NCBI RefSeq assembly: GCF_000379825.1
Contig: NZ_KB903817.1
Coordinates: 62,001-126,000 of the forward strand
DNA: 64,000 bases
Source of the DNA: Longispora albida DSM 44784
GTDB lineage: Bacteria > Actinomycetota > Actinomycetes > Mycobacteriales > Micromonosporaceae
Reading direction: 5' to 3'
Positions 17,426-25,977 of this stretch are shown in pieces. Both the position numbers and the translations under genes were made by a program. The notes under the pieces were generated by a model that saw only the letters and a program-made list of their open reading frames with translations, was not told where the DNA came from and ran no database searches. Position 1 is the first letter of the stretch. Every line of letters begins with the position of its first letter.

Positions 17426-20335
17426 ATGGAGGGTTTCGGGTTACTCCCGCCTGCCGCCGTGACGGTTGTGACGGCCGCCGCCGGATACGGGAAGTCCACA
17501 GTGGTACGCCGCTGGTCACGGTCCCTTTCGGCGCGCGAAGTGACCCTCGCGGACCTCGGCGCGGTCGACGGAGGCCCGGCCCTGTACGTGGCCGAGGACC
17601 TGCCGGCCGGCACGCGGCTGCCCGACGACGTGATCGCCCGCTTCGCGAACTGGCCGGAGACCCGGCTCGTACTGACCTCCCGGCACCGGATCGCCGTGCC
17701 CGCCAGGTGGCGCGGCCGGGGCGTCGTCGGCGAGGTCGGGCCCGTGCACCTCGCGCTGCCCGGGCCGGAGACCGCTCAGATCCTCGGCCGTCACGGGACG
17801 AGCGACATGGCCGCGTACACCGGGGGCTGGCCGGCCCTCGTCCACCTGGCCAGCCGGGCGCTCGCCAGCGGGGGAGACCCGGCGGCGGCGGTCACCGGGT
17901 ACCTGATCGACGAGGTGCTGGCCGAGTTGCCAGTACCCCTCCGCAAGCAGCTCCGCACCGCCGCCTACCTGCCCACAGTGGACGGATTCCCGGTCACGTT
18001 CACGGCCGCGCTGGCCGCGCTCGGGCTCGTCCGCGACGGCCGCCTCCTGCCGGCCGTGGCCGACGCCGTGCGTGCCTGGCGGCCACTGACCGGGGCTGAG
18101 CGGCACGCGGCGCTGGTGGAGGGCGCGGCCCGGTACCAGGAAAACAGGAAATACGACCTGGCCGTGCGCTGCTTCCTCGACGCACCCGATCACGAAGGGG
18201 CAGCTGGCCTGCTGCGTGCGCACGGCGACGGGCTCATCGCCGCCGGCCATGCCGAGCTGGTCGCGACGTGCCTGCGCGCGGCGGAGAGCCGGGACGCGCA
18301 GCTGCGTCTCATGCTGGGCGAGGCGCTCCAGGTCACGGGCGACAGCGACAGCGCCTCCGAGGTGTACGCGGCCCTGGCCGGCCCCGCCGACTCGCTCCCG
18401 GCCGGCCTGGCGTGGCGAGCGGGCGTCGTTGAGTACCTGCGCGGCAAGCCACAGGCCGCCGGTGCCTACTTCGAACGCGCTGACCTCGGCTCCGACAGCG
18501 ACAGCGCGCTCCTGCTCGGCTGGTCGGCCGCCGCGAAGTGGATGCTCGGCGACCCGGCGTCGGCAGGCGACCTGGCAGCCCGCGCCATGAACCTCGCGGC
18601 CAGCCTCTCCGACGACGCCGCCCTGGCCACCGCGCACATCGCCCAGGCGCTCCACTGCGGGCTGACCGGCGATCGTGTCGGCAGGCACCAGCACTACGAC
18701 CTGGCACTGGGCTTCGCCGAGGCCGCCGGGGACGTGGTGCAGGTGACGCGGATCAGGGCCAACCAGGCGAGCATCCTGCACCAGGAGGGCCGGTACGCGG
18801 AGGCGCTGCTCCAGGTCCGCCCGGCCGTGCAGCTCGCCGAACAGTCCGGCTACGCCGCCATGCTCGCCCTCGCGCTGTGCAACCGCGCCGAGATCCTCCT
18901 CCGCCTCGGCCACCTCGCCGAATCCGAGCAGGACTATGCCCGCGGCGCACAGCTGTACCGGCGCATGGGCTCCCGCAAGGTCGCCTACGCCCTCAACGGC
19001 GCAGCCGAACTGCACCGCCTCCACGGCCGGCTGGCCCTGGCCCGTGCCGTCTTCGAGGAAGCCGCCCGGATCGCCGGTGCCGACGCCGACCTGCAAGGGC
19101 TGATCCCGGCCCTGGCCGGCCTGGCCCGGAGCGCGGCAGCCGACGATCCGGCCATCGCCGCCGGCGCCGCCCGGCGCGCAGTGGAAGCCGCGTGCCCCGG
19201 CGGGCAGCCCGGCCACTTCGCAGCCCTCGCGTACCTGGCGGCCGGCGAGGTCGCGCTCGCGGCCGGTGACCAGGAGCAGGCGGCCGCCGCCGCCCGTACC
19301 GCAGCCAGCCACGCCCGCAGGCACGCCGACATGGCGGCCCTCGCCGACGCCCTCGAACTGGCCGGGCACGCCAGCACCGAGCCGGCCGAGGCGCGCCGCG
19401 CGTACCTCGAAGCCCGCCGCACCTGGCAGGACGCCGGAGCCAGCCTCAACGCCGACCGGCTCAGCGCCGTGCTCGGCCAGCTTCCCGGGGCCGACACCGA
19501 GACCAGGTCCGCCGGGCGGGTCGCCGCCGGGCGGCTCACCGCGCTCGGCATCGCCACGGCGCGCTGGCCGGGTAGCGGCACAGTGGACAGTGTCGCGGTC
19601 AGGACCCTCGGCCACTTCACCGTGCTGATCGGCGGCGAACCCCTCCCTGCCGGGGCCTGGCAGTCCCGCAAGGCCCGCGACCTGCTGCGCATCCTCACCG
19701 CCCGGCGCGGCCGCGCCGTACCCCGCGAGGAACTGGCCGAGCTGCTGTGGCCGGGCGGGGAAGAACCGTCCAAAGTGGCCCACCGGCTCACGGTCGCCCT
19801 GTCGGTGCTGCGCGCCGTGCTCGACCCGGAGAAGCGGCGCGGGCCCGACTGGTACGTGCGCGCCGACTCGTCGAGCGCGGCCCTCGACCTCAGTCACGTC
19901 GACGTGGACCTGGAGAGCTTCCTGAGCACGGCCGAGCACGGTCTCCGGCTGGCCTCCGGCAACGGGGACGCGCTCCCGCCGCTCACCGACGCCGACCGTG
20001 CCTACCCGGGCGACTTCCTCGCCGACGAGCCGTACGACGACTGGGCTGCCCCCGTACGCGACTACGCCCGCTCGACCTTCATCCAGGTCGAACGGGCGCT
20101 GGCCAGACTGGCGGCGGAAGCCGGAGACACCGACGGGGCTGTCCGTGCCCTGCTGCGTCTCCTGGAGGCCGACCCCTACGACGCGGCCGGGCACCAGGAC
20201 TGCATCCGGCTGCTGAGCGCCGCCGGGCGGCACGGTGAGGCTGGCAGGGCCTACGACCGCTACGTCGCGGCGATGTCGGCGCTCGGGCTGCCGGCCGACG
20301 GGGTCGAACCACCGCCGGCCGCAGCCAGACGCTGA
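17426..20335 (+). CDS. MalT-like ATPase fused to a C-terminal SARP (BTAD) regulator
   Basis: 969 residues. The N-terminus is a STAND ATPase with Walker A TAAAGYGKSTVV near residue 17 and an RLVLTSRHR arginine-bearing motif near 88. Residues about 220-690 are TPR-like repeats. From about 725 comes a SARP winged helix (VRTLGHFTVLIGGEPLPAG, SRKARDLLRILTARRGRAVP, ELLWPGGEEPSKVAHRLTVA), ending in a bacterial transcriptional activation domain (AYPGDFLADEPYDDWA). The DNA-binding part is at the C-terminus, opposite to AfsR. Likely a ligand-gated activator. Its stop abuts the stop of the next, convergent gene with no space between. Confidence 0.85.
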   Translation: MEGFGLLPPAAVTVVTAAAGYGKSTVVRRWSRSLSAREVTLADLGAVDGGPALYVAEDLPAGTRLPDDVIARFANWPETRLVLTSRHRIAVPARWRGRGVVGEVGPVHLALPGPETAQILGRHGTSDMAAYTGGWPALVHLASRALASGGDPAAAVTGYLIDEVLAELPVPLRKQLRTAAYLPTVDGFPVTFTAALAALGLVRDGRLLPAVADAVRAWRPLTGAERHAALVEGAARYQENRKYDLAVRCFLDAPDHEGAAGLLRAHGDGLIAAGHAELVATCLRAAESRDAQLRLMLGEALQVTGDSDSASEVYAALAGPADSLPAGLAWRAGVVEYLRGKPQAAGAYFERADLGSDSDSALLLGWSAAAKWMLGDPASAGDLAARAMNLAASLSDDAALATAHIAQALHCGLTGDRVGRHQHYDLALGFAEAAGDVVQVTRIRANQASILHQEGRYAEALLQVRPAVQLAEQSGYAAMLALALCNRAEILLRLGHLAESEQDYARGAQLYRRMGSRKVAYALNGAAELHRLHGRLALARAVFEEAARIAGADADLQGLIPALAGLARSAAADDPAIAAGAARRAVEAACPGGQPGHFAALAYLAAGEVALAAGDQEQAAAAARTAASHARRHADMAALADALELAGHASTEPAEARRAYLEARRTWQDAGASLNADRLSAVLGQLPGADTETRSAGRVAAGRLTALGIATARWPGSGTVDSVAVRTLGHFTVLIGGEPLPAGAWQSRKARDLLRILTARRGRAVPREELAELLWPGGEEPSKVAHRLTVALSVLRAVLDPEKRRGPDWYVRADSSSAALDLSHVDVDLESFLSTAEHGLRLASGNGDALPPLTDADRAYPGDFLADEPYDDWAAPVRDYARSTFIQVERALARLAAEAGDTDGAVRALLRLLEADPYDAAGHQDCIRLLSAAGRHGEAGRAYDRYVAAMSALGLPADGVEPPPAAARR

Positions 20336-21262
20336 CTAGAAGAGGTGCGAGATCGTCCGGACGACGTCGACGTAGAAGTTGCCCTCGAGCCCGCGGAACA
20401 GCTGGAACTCGAGGCTCTTGTCGCCGAAGAACGGCCGGAGCGTCCAGCCGAGCTGCGTGCCGACGAAGCCGAACAGCAGGATCCAGATGTAGAGCAGGCT
20501 CATGCTGGCCGGCCGCTGCTGGGGCATCTGCTGACCCGGGTACCCGGGGTGCCCGGGGTGGACCGGGTGCACGATCCGCTGCCCGGGGTGAGGCTGCCCG
20601 GGGTGCTGCTGCATGGGGTGGGGCTGGACCGGCACGCTCATCGGGGCCACGACGGCACCGTTCTGCGGCGCGGCCACGGCGACCAGCGCCAGCTGCTCGG
20701 CCTCCGCCTCCTTCGGCGCCTCGGCGGCCTCGGCCTTCGCCAGCTCCAGCGCGGTCCTCGCCGCCTGCCGCTCGTGGTGCTCGTTGAAGGCGACCATGCC
20801 CGACGTGAGGAACTTGAGCCCGACTGTCGCGCTCAGCACCAGGATCGCCACGTTCAGCAGCTTGAAGAACGAGTAGTTGGGCGCGGTGAGCAGGAAGAAC
20901 AGGCTGATCGGCGCGAAGGCGAGCGCGAGGGTCGACATCACGGTGATCGAGGTCATCACGAGCGACACCGCCTGCCCGATCGACAGCTTCGCGCCGAAGA
21001 CCAGGTTGAACAGGTACAGCGTCGGCAGGCAGATCGCCAGCGTCACCAGGAACAGGATCGGCAGCTTCACCATCGACACGGCAGCCTGGGCGAAGCTGTT
21101 GAAGAACCCGAGCACGAAACCGTACACCGCCAGCGCGATGGCGGAGCTGGCCAGCATCTGGCCGGTGAGCTGGCGCAGCTTGCGCTCTTCGATGATCTGC
21201 CGCCAGATCCCCTCGCGGTCGCGCAGGATCCGTTCGATCACCAGGCCGTTGGCTGCGGCCAT
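20336..21262 (-). CDS. Polytopic membrane protein with Pro/His-rich linker
   Basis: 308 residues, ATG preceded by GGGAGG. An amphipathic start (ILRDREGIWRQIIEERKL) is followed by about four transmembrane helices (residues 35-165), an Ala/Glu helix, then a linker of about 45 residues rich in H-P-G-Q (residues 205-250), and a final membrane helix (LLYIWILLFGFVGTQLGW) with a short tail. The arrangement resembles a family of bacterial multi-pass proteins sometimes labelled actin-binding-WH2-like; I cannot confirm that. Function unknown. In line with the 21331-22032 gene and possibly co-transcribed. Confidence 0.65.
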   Translation of the reverse strand: MAAANGLVIERILRDREGIWRQIIEERKLRQLTGQMLASSAIALAVYGFVLGFFNSFAQAAVSMVKLPILFLVTLAICLPTLYLFNLVFGAKLSIGQAVSLVMTSITVMSTLALAFAPISLFFLLTAPNYSFFKLLNVAILVLSATVGLKFLTSGMVAFNEHHERQAARTALELAKAEAAEAPKEAEAEQLALVAVAAPQNGAVVAPMSVPVQPHPMQQHPGQPHPGQRIVHPVHPGHPGYPGQQMPQQRPASMSLLYIWILLFGFVGTQLGWTLRPFFGDKSLEFQLFRGLEGNFYVDVVRTISHLF

Positions 21263-21330
21263 ACTTTCCTCCCGTGGTTGGCTGACGTCGATCTCACCGG
21301 CTGGCCGGCAAGTTGCCGAACAGTACCCGA

Positions 21331-22032
21331 TTACCTGCTGCGGAGATAGCTCTCCAGGTCCGAGATCGCGGACAGGGCATCGTCGAGAGTGGATGCTGGT
21401 GCTGCCCCGGCCGCCGGGAGCTCAGCGTCCCCGGCCGTCAGTTCCAGTCTTCGCGTACCCAGCGCGAGCTGCTCCAGCGCCGCGGCCTGCCCGTCCAGGG
21501 CCGTGAGCCGGGCCTCGCGCGCCTGGGCCCTGCTGGCCCGCAGGTCGTCCAGCCCGGGCTCCGCCGGGATCTCCGGCTGGGCGGCGAGCGCCGCGACCTC
21601 GGCGAGGATCGTCCACTCGGCTCTGTCCAGTTCGGCCGGGGCGATCGGCAGCCACTTGTCGCGGTATGGCCGGCTCTCGCGTACCAGCCCGGCGGCCCGC
21701 TGCGCCCGCGCCGCCACGGCCCCGAGCGCCGGGTCGCCCTCCGCGATGGCCTCCAGGGCGGCGGCCGTGAGGACGGCCTCGCCGAGCTGCCGCGTCCGGT
21801 ACCAGGCAGCGCCCGCCCAGCCCGCGTATCCGAACCCGCCCAGCCCGAGCAGCAGGCTCCCGGCCCCGAGCGGCCCCGAGGCCTCGCCCAGCAGCACAGC
21901 CAGCCCGAACCCGCCTGCGATCACACCGAGCAGACCGCCGAGCAGGATGGCGAGCCCCGCCCCGACGGCCGGAGCCCCCCGCCGGTACCTGGCCGGGACG
22001 TGCGGGGCGTACGCGTCAGAAAACTCTGGCAT
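21331..22032 (-). CDS. Hypothetical two-helix membrane protein
   Basis: 233 residues. After a short charged start there are two hydrophobic helices (about residues 23-75), then a long Ala/Glu-rich, probably coiled cytoplasmic domain containing RPYRDKWLPIAPAELDRAEW and ending DDALSAISDLESYLRSR. No family recognised. It lies 68 bases upstream of the membrane protein gene at 20336-21262 on the same strand. Confidence 0.6.
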   Translation of the reverse strand: MPEFSDAYAPHVPARYRRGAPAVGAGLAILLGGLLGVIAGGFGLAVLLGEASGPLGAGSLLLGLGGFGYAGWAGAAWYRTRQLGEAVLTAAALEAIAEGDPALGAVAARAQRAAGLVRESRPYRDKWLPIAPAELDRAEWTILAEVAALAAQPEIPAEPGLDDLRASRAQAREARLTALDGQAAALEQLALGTRRLELTAGDAELPAAGAAPASTLDDALSAISDLESYLRSR

Positions 22033-22135
22033 AGCGGGGGAGCATAACCGCCCGCCATATTCGCCGGGGCACCCTCGCGGCGGCGCACTGCGCTACCGTC
22101 CCGGGACACGCAAGCGAGCCGTAGAGAGGTGCGAG

Positions 22136-22504
22136 ATGCCCAACGGGGAAACGATCCAGGCCTACACCGGCAACCTGACAGCGGCCGGCCTCCGCGAACC
22201 ACACTGGACCACCTGGGCTGCCATGGTGACCGGGATCCTGGCCGTGGGGTGCGGGGGCTTCGCGGTGGTGTACTACATGGCGGCCACAAGTAACACGGGC
22301 AGCCTGCGGGACGCGGAGGACTTCATGCTCGCCCTCTTCCTGCTTCCCGCCTTACCGGCCGCCGGTTTCACTGTCGCCACCCCGCTGTACCTGCGCGGGC
22401 GCCAGGCCTCGCGACTCCGCCGTGGGATCGCGGTGGCCTTCACCGCCGCCGGAGCGGTCGCACCCGTGCTGGTGCTGGTCTGGCTGGCGATGATCATCTT
22501 CTAG
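22136..22504 (+). CDS. Small hypothetical membrane protein
   Basis: 122 residues from ATG 22136, with AGAGAGG 6 bases upstream. Three hydrophobic segments are visible (about 29-50, 63-85 and 97-122), separated by the charged loops SNTGSLRDAEDFM and RGRQASRLRRG. The frame stays open far upstream (to 21389), but that portion is antisense to the previous gene and reads as low-complexity shadow. Function unknown. Confidence 0.65.
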   Translation: MPNGETIQAYTGNLTAAGLREPHWTTWAAMVTGILAVGCGGFAVVYYMAATSNTGSLRDAEDFMLALFLLPALPAAGFTVATPLYLRGRQASRLRRGIAVAFTAAGAVAPVLVLVWLAMIIF

Positions 22505-22559
22505 TCACAGGTCCAGTGGCAGGTATGGGCTGGTCTGCGGCCGCGCCGGAAGCAAAAAA

Positions 22560-22601
22560 CCGGTGCCCCGGGCGGTCACGGATGACCGCCCGGGGCACCG
22601 G
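22560..22601 (-). terminator. Intrinsic terminator of the 22620-22964 gene
   Basis: A 19-bp stem (22560-22578 with 22583-22601), a 4-base loop and, on the minus strand, a run of six U after the stem. One of the strongest terminators in the window; it also separates this gene from the convergent small membrane protein. Confidence 0.9.
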
Positions 22602-22619
22602 GCACAACTGTGGTGGAAC

Positions 22620-22964
22620 CTAGGCGGCGGCCTCGTCGCCGAACGCGCCGGCCTCGACCAGGCGAGCCTCGGTGGCGGCCCAGCCGTCGTTCGGGTGCGA
22701 GGTGGCCAGGACGGCCAGCTCGGCGCGGATCTTGGCGGTGTGACCCGCGGCGGCCAGCACCTTGATCTCCTCGACGAACTTCTCCGAGGTGGTGCTCAGG
22801 TGCACGGTCTTGCCGTTGGTCAGGTTCCGCACGTAGACGTGCTTCCCGCCGTTCAGCGGGATCAGGTACTTGAACTCGCCGAGCACGCTGAGCGCGCCGC
22901 CAGCGGCACCTGCCTGGCCGGCGCGGACTGACGCGCGCGCGGTCTTCGACGTGTTGCTAGCCAC
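22620..22964 (-). CDS. Hypothetical small conserved-looking protein
   Basis: 114 residues from GTG 22964, which has AAGGAG 7 bases upstream; longer versions starting further upstream run through the promoter region. The start is Ser/Ala/Arg-rich and probably disordered (ASNTSKTARASVRAGQAG). The body contains a short beta unit (FKYLIPLNGGKHVYVRNLTN) and the helical stretch EKFVEEIKVLAAAGHTAKIR. It has its own strong terminator, suggesting a well-expressed monocistronic gene. No function recognised. Confidence 0.65.
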   Translation of the reverse strand: MASNTSKTARASVRAGQAGAAGGALSVLGEFKYLIPLNGGKHVYVRNLTNGKTVHLSTTSEKFVEEIKVLAAAGHTAKIRAELAVLATSHPNDGWAATEARLVEAGAFGDEAAA

Positions 22965-23244
22965 GCGAAACTCCTTGCATACGGACGTGAAGAATGATCG
23001 GCCCAATGGCCGGTAAGCAACTCTACCCGAGCCCTCCGCCGCACGTCGAACGGGCCGGGGGCGGGGCAGGGGGTGATGCTGGCCGCAGGGGACAAACCGG
23101 TACACTCGCCGTTCGGCGGATGTTTCACCGGAGTTTCTCGGTTCACTGGCGCAACAGCCGCCGCAGCCTGCATCATGGGTAACGACATTCTGGCTGAGCG
23201 AGGCCGTGGGGGAAGACGAACCTCGGTCACCCGGGAGGTCACAA

Positions 23245-23736
23245 GTGCCTACACGAGGCGTCGTGTATGTCCACTCGACCCCGCCCGCCGTGTGCCCACA
23301 CGTCGAGTGGGCTATCGGGCGTGTCCTGCGCACACCCGTGCGACTGGAGTGGACCGCACAGCCCGCCGAGCCGCCCGCCCTGCGGGCGGAATGCACCTGG
23401 TCCGGTCGCCCCGGAGCGGGAGCTGAGCTCGCCGCTGCCCTGAGGCAGTGGCCGATGACCCGGTTCGAGGTCACCGAGGAGCCCAGTCCCGGCTACGACG
23501 GCGAGCGGATCATGTTCGTGCCCAGCCAGGGCCTGTTCCGGGCCGCGATGAGCGCCAACGGCGACATCGTGCTCTCCGAGGACCGGCTCCGTACTCTCAT
23601 GGCCTCCGCGACCGGTGCCGAAGCCCTCCAGCACGGCCTCGACCGGCTGCTCGGCTCCGCCTGGGACCACGAACTCGAGCCGTACCGGCACGCCGGCGAC
23701 GGGGCCCCGATCACCTGGCTCACCCAGGTCGGCTGA
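23245..23736 (+). CDS. DUF3145-family protein
   Basis: 163 residues from GTG 23245 with GGGAGG 6 bases upstream. Recognised by TRGVVYVHSTPPAVCPHVEW at the N-terminus and WPMTRFEVTEEPSPGYDGER, NGDIVLSEDRLRTLM and ELEPYRHAGDGAPITWL later. This family is restricted to actinomycetes, about 165 residues long and of unknown function; as I recall, it usually lies close to the fab cluster, as here. The GH3 gene follows almost directly, so the two may be one transcript. Confidence 0.85.
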   Translation: MPTRGVVYVHSTPPAVCPHVEWAIGRVLRTPVRLEWTAQPAEPPALRAECTWSGRPGAGAELAAALRQWPMTRFEVTEEPSPGYDGERIMFVPSQGLFRAAMSANGDIVLSEDRLRTLMASATGAEALQHGLDRLLGSAWDHELEPYRHAGDGAPITWLTQVG

Positions 23737-23791
23737 CATCCCGCCCGCCGCCGGTCCGACGCCCCCGGAGCTGGCCCGGCTCGCCGCGGCC

Positions 23792-25021
23792 GTGCTGATG
23801 CCCGAGGCGGCGCACCGTGCCCTGGCAGCCGCGTACGCCATCCCGCATCTGATCGTGATGACCGGGAACGACCTCCCGGGCCACTCGGCTTCCGGCCTGG
23901 TCGGCATCGACCAGGAGTACGGGCCGGTCGCCAGGATCCGGGAGGGCCTGACCCCGTTGCCTGCCCCGATGGGTTTCGGGGCTGCGGACGACCCGGCGCT
24001 CACCGAGGCCGCGTGGCGGATGGCGGGGGCCGAGCTGTCGGCCCTCGGGATCGGCGTCAACTTCGCTCCGGTCGCCGATCTCGCCGTCCCGAGCCGGGTC
24101 ATCGGCGCGCGGTCGTTCGGCGCGGACGAGGATGCGGTGGCTCGGCATGTCCGGGCCGCTGTGCGGGGCATGCAGTCACAGGGCGTCGCGGCCTGCCCGA
24201 AGCATTTTCCCGGCCACGGCGGCACGCTCGCCGACAGCCATCACGAGCTGCCCGTCGTGGACGACGTGGCCCTCGGGCCGTTCCAGGACACGGGAGCCTG
24301 GCTGACCATGATCGGCCACCTCGACGTGCGGAGCGTCGACCCGGGCGTGCCGGCGTCCCTGTCGGACCGCGTGATCCGCGTGCTCCGCGAGGACCTCGGG
24401 TTCGGTGGTGTCGTCGTGACGGACGCGCTCGACATGAAGGCGCTGGCCGGGGATCCGGGCGAACTCGCGGTGCGGGCACTGCTGGCAGGCAACGACCTGC
24501 TGCTGATGCCCGCTGACCCGGAGGCGGCCTTCCACGGCATCGTCCGCACCGCCCAGTCGGGCAGGCTGCCGGTCGCCCGGCTGGCCGAGGCCGCCGAGCG
24601 CGTCCGTGTCCTCACCGGACGGATCGCCAGCCTCCGGCGCCGGACCGAGGTGGGGACCCCGGCGCATCAGGCCATCGCGGCGCGCGCTGCCGCTGCCGCG
24701 ATCACCGTGGTCCGTGGCGACCCGGTCCTGGCCGCCTGCCGGGTCACCGCCCCACCGGATCTCCAGGATCTGGCCGCGTCTCTCCAATCCCATCTCGTAC
24801 CAGGCGAGCATCGCGTCCACCTGGTCGCCACCCCCGCCGATCTCGTACCCGGCGCGGCGGTGACCGTGGCCCTCGGTGCCCCGTACGTGCTGGCCGACGC
24901 CACCTCGCCCACCCTGATCGCGGCCTTCGGCACGACCCCGCACACCGTGCGGGCCCTCGCAGCCGTCCTCACCGGCCAGTCAGCCCCCACGGGCCGGCTC
25001 CCGGTGGACCTGTCAGCCTGA
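23792..25021 (+). CDS. Glycoside hydrolase family 3 (NagZ-like hexosaminidase)
   Basis: About 409 residues. NagZ signatures are KHFPGHGGTLADSHHELP, which supplies the His/Asp acid-base dyad loop, and VVVTDALDMKALA, whose Asp is the nucleophile; the substrate loop GIDQEYGPVARI is also present. Predicted beta-N-acetylhexosaminidase in peptidoglycan recycling or secondary glycan breakdown. The start is unclear: family-like sequence (PPELARLAAAVLMP) already begins before the GTG at 23792, yet no good start with a ribosome site exists between there and the preceding DUF3145 stop; the frame is open back to 23615. Stops of this gene and the convergent regulator overlap by 9 bases. Confidence 0.75.
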   Translation: MLMPEAAHRALAAAYAIPHLIVMTGNDLPGHSASGLVGIDQEYGPVARIREGLTPLPAPMGFGAADDPALTEAAWRMAGAELSALGIGVNFAPVADLAVPSRVIGARSFGADEDAVARHVRAAVRGMQSQGVAACPKHFPGHGGTLADSHHELPVVDDVALGPFQDTGAWLTMIGHLDVRSVDPGVPASLSDRVIRVLREDLGFGGVVVTDALDMKALAGDPGELAVRALLAGNDLLLMPADPEAAFHGIVRTAQSGRLPVARLAEAAERVRVLTGRIASLRRRTEVGTPAHQAIAARAAAAAITVVRGDPVLAACRVTAPPDLQDLAASLQSHLVPGEHRVHLVATPADLVPGAAVTVALGAPYVLADATSPTLIAAFGTTPHTVRALAAVLTGQSAPTGRLPVDLSA

Positions 25022-25747
25022 GCTCTCCTGGGGCGGTTCGGGGCGGGTGTGGAGGACGGCGCGGGCCTGCTCGGCGGCGCGCGTCATGCTCTCGCTGACG
25101 AAGTCGAGGAAGCGGGCGATGTTCTCCATGCGCGTACCCGCCGGGGTGCCGTGACCGAGGATGCTCACGCCCTTCCGGGCGGTCTCGATGACCTGGGCGT
25201 TGGCCCGCGCGCTGGCCACCATCGCCTGGTACCACACGTCGTCGTCGACGACGTAGCGCTCGCGGCGGCGCTCGTCGCGCTCCCGGCGGGCGAGCCCCTG
25301 ACCGTCGAGGAACGTGATCGCCTTGGAGATGGACGCCGGGCTGACCTGGAGCCGCTGGACCAGCTCGGCGGCCGTGAGGCTGCCGGAGTCGGTGAGGTAC
25401 AGGCAGGACAGCACCCGCGCCATCATCTTCGGCAACCCGGACTGCATGAGGACGGTCGTGAACGCCTCCTCGTACTCCCGCACCGCCTCGGGGTCGCGCC
25501 CGTGGGCCTGGGGGAGCGCCTCCGGCGTGCGGGGGGTGGCCGGCCGGCGGCGGTGGGCGCGGCGTTCGGTGGCGCGGTGGGCCAGGTCTGCGCGGTAGGA
25601 GGCCGGGCCGCCGTTGCGCATCACCTCGCGGGTGATGGTCGAGGTGGGCCGGTCGAGCCGCCGGGCGATCTCCGCGTACGCCAGGCCGTCGGCCAGCCCG
25701 AGTGCGATCTGCTGGCGTTCCTGCTGGGTGAGCCTGCCTCCCGGCAT
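25013..25747 (-). CDS. IS30-like HTH fused to MarR/GbsR-like winged helix regulator
   Basis: 244 residues from ATG 25747 with AAGGAGG 5 bases upstream. Residues 1-45 (LTQQERQQIALGLADGLAYA then EIARRLDRPTSTITREVMRN) match the HTH_38 domain that opens IS30-type transposases. Residues about 85-200 are a MarR-like winged helix (LTAAELVQRLQVSPASISKA, then RRERDERRRERYVV). No transposase catalytic core is present, so this is a regulator and not an insertion sequence. It is divergent from the DUF4097 gene over a region with several ACGTTGCA-type palindromes, implying repression of that gene and itself. Confidence 0.8.
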   Translation of the reverse strand: MPGGRLTQQERQQIALGLADGLAYAEIARRLDRPTSTITREVMRNGGPASYRADLAHRATERRAHRRRPATPRTPEALPQAHGRDPEAVREYEEAFTTVLMQSGLPKMMARVLSCLYLTDSGSLTAAELVQRLQVSPASISKAITFLDGQGLARRERDERRRERYVVDDDVWYQAMVASARANAQVIETARKGVSILGHGTPAGTRMENIARFLDFVSESMTRAAEQARAVLHTRPEPPQESSG

Positions 25748-25802
25748 CACGGCCTCCTTCATGGTCCCTGAGGCCCCAGCATAGCGTTCGCTCGCAATCC
25801 AT

Positions 25803-25852
25803 TGCAACGTACCCGAGCCGTACGTTGCATTAAATTCGGAACCATTGCAATG
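25803..25852. promoter_or_regulatory. Operator cluster between the HTH regulator and DUF4097 gene
   Basis: A perfect 10-bp inverted repeat TGCAACGTAC (25803-25812) / GTACGTTGCA (25820-25829) with a 7-base spacer, followed by the perfect palindrome CATTGCAATG (25843-25852). A further GCAACGTA copy is at 25919-25926. The region is noticeably AT-richer than its surroundings. Binding by the adjacent regulator is inferred from position and symmetry. Confidence 0.65.
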
Positions 25853-25977
25853 ATTGGAAGGCTATGAGCTGTGTAAATGCTGCTCTTGCGCAACGAGCTT
25901 GTTGCTCGACGATGGAAAGCAACGTAGCGTTTCTCCTGTCAGAAAGAACGGCACCACACACCACAGGAGCACACACC

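Noticed and set aside
21389-22504. 371-codon version of the small membrane protein
   Set aside because: The first 249 codons are antisense to the 21331-22032 gene; the ATG at 22136 has a good ribosome site.
25613-25747. IS30-type insertion sequence suggested by the HTH_38 motif
   Set aside because: No DDE catalytic core, no terminal inverted repeats and no target duplication; the rest of the protein is a MarR-like regulator.
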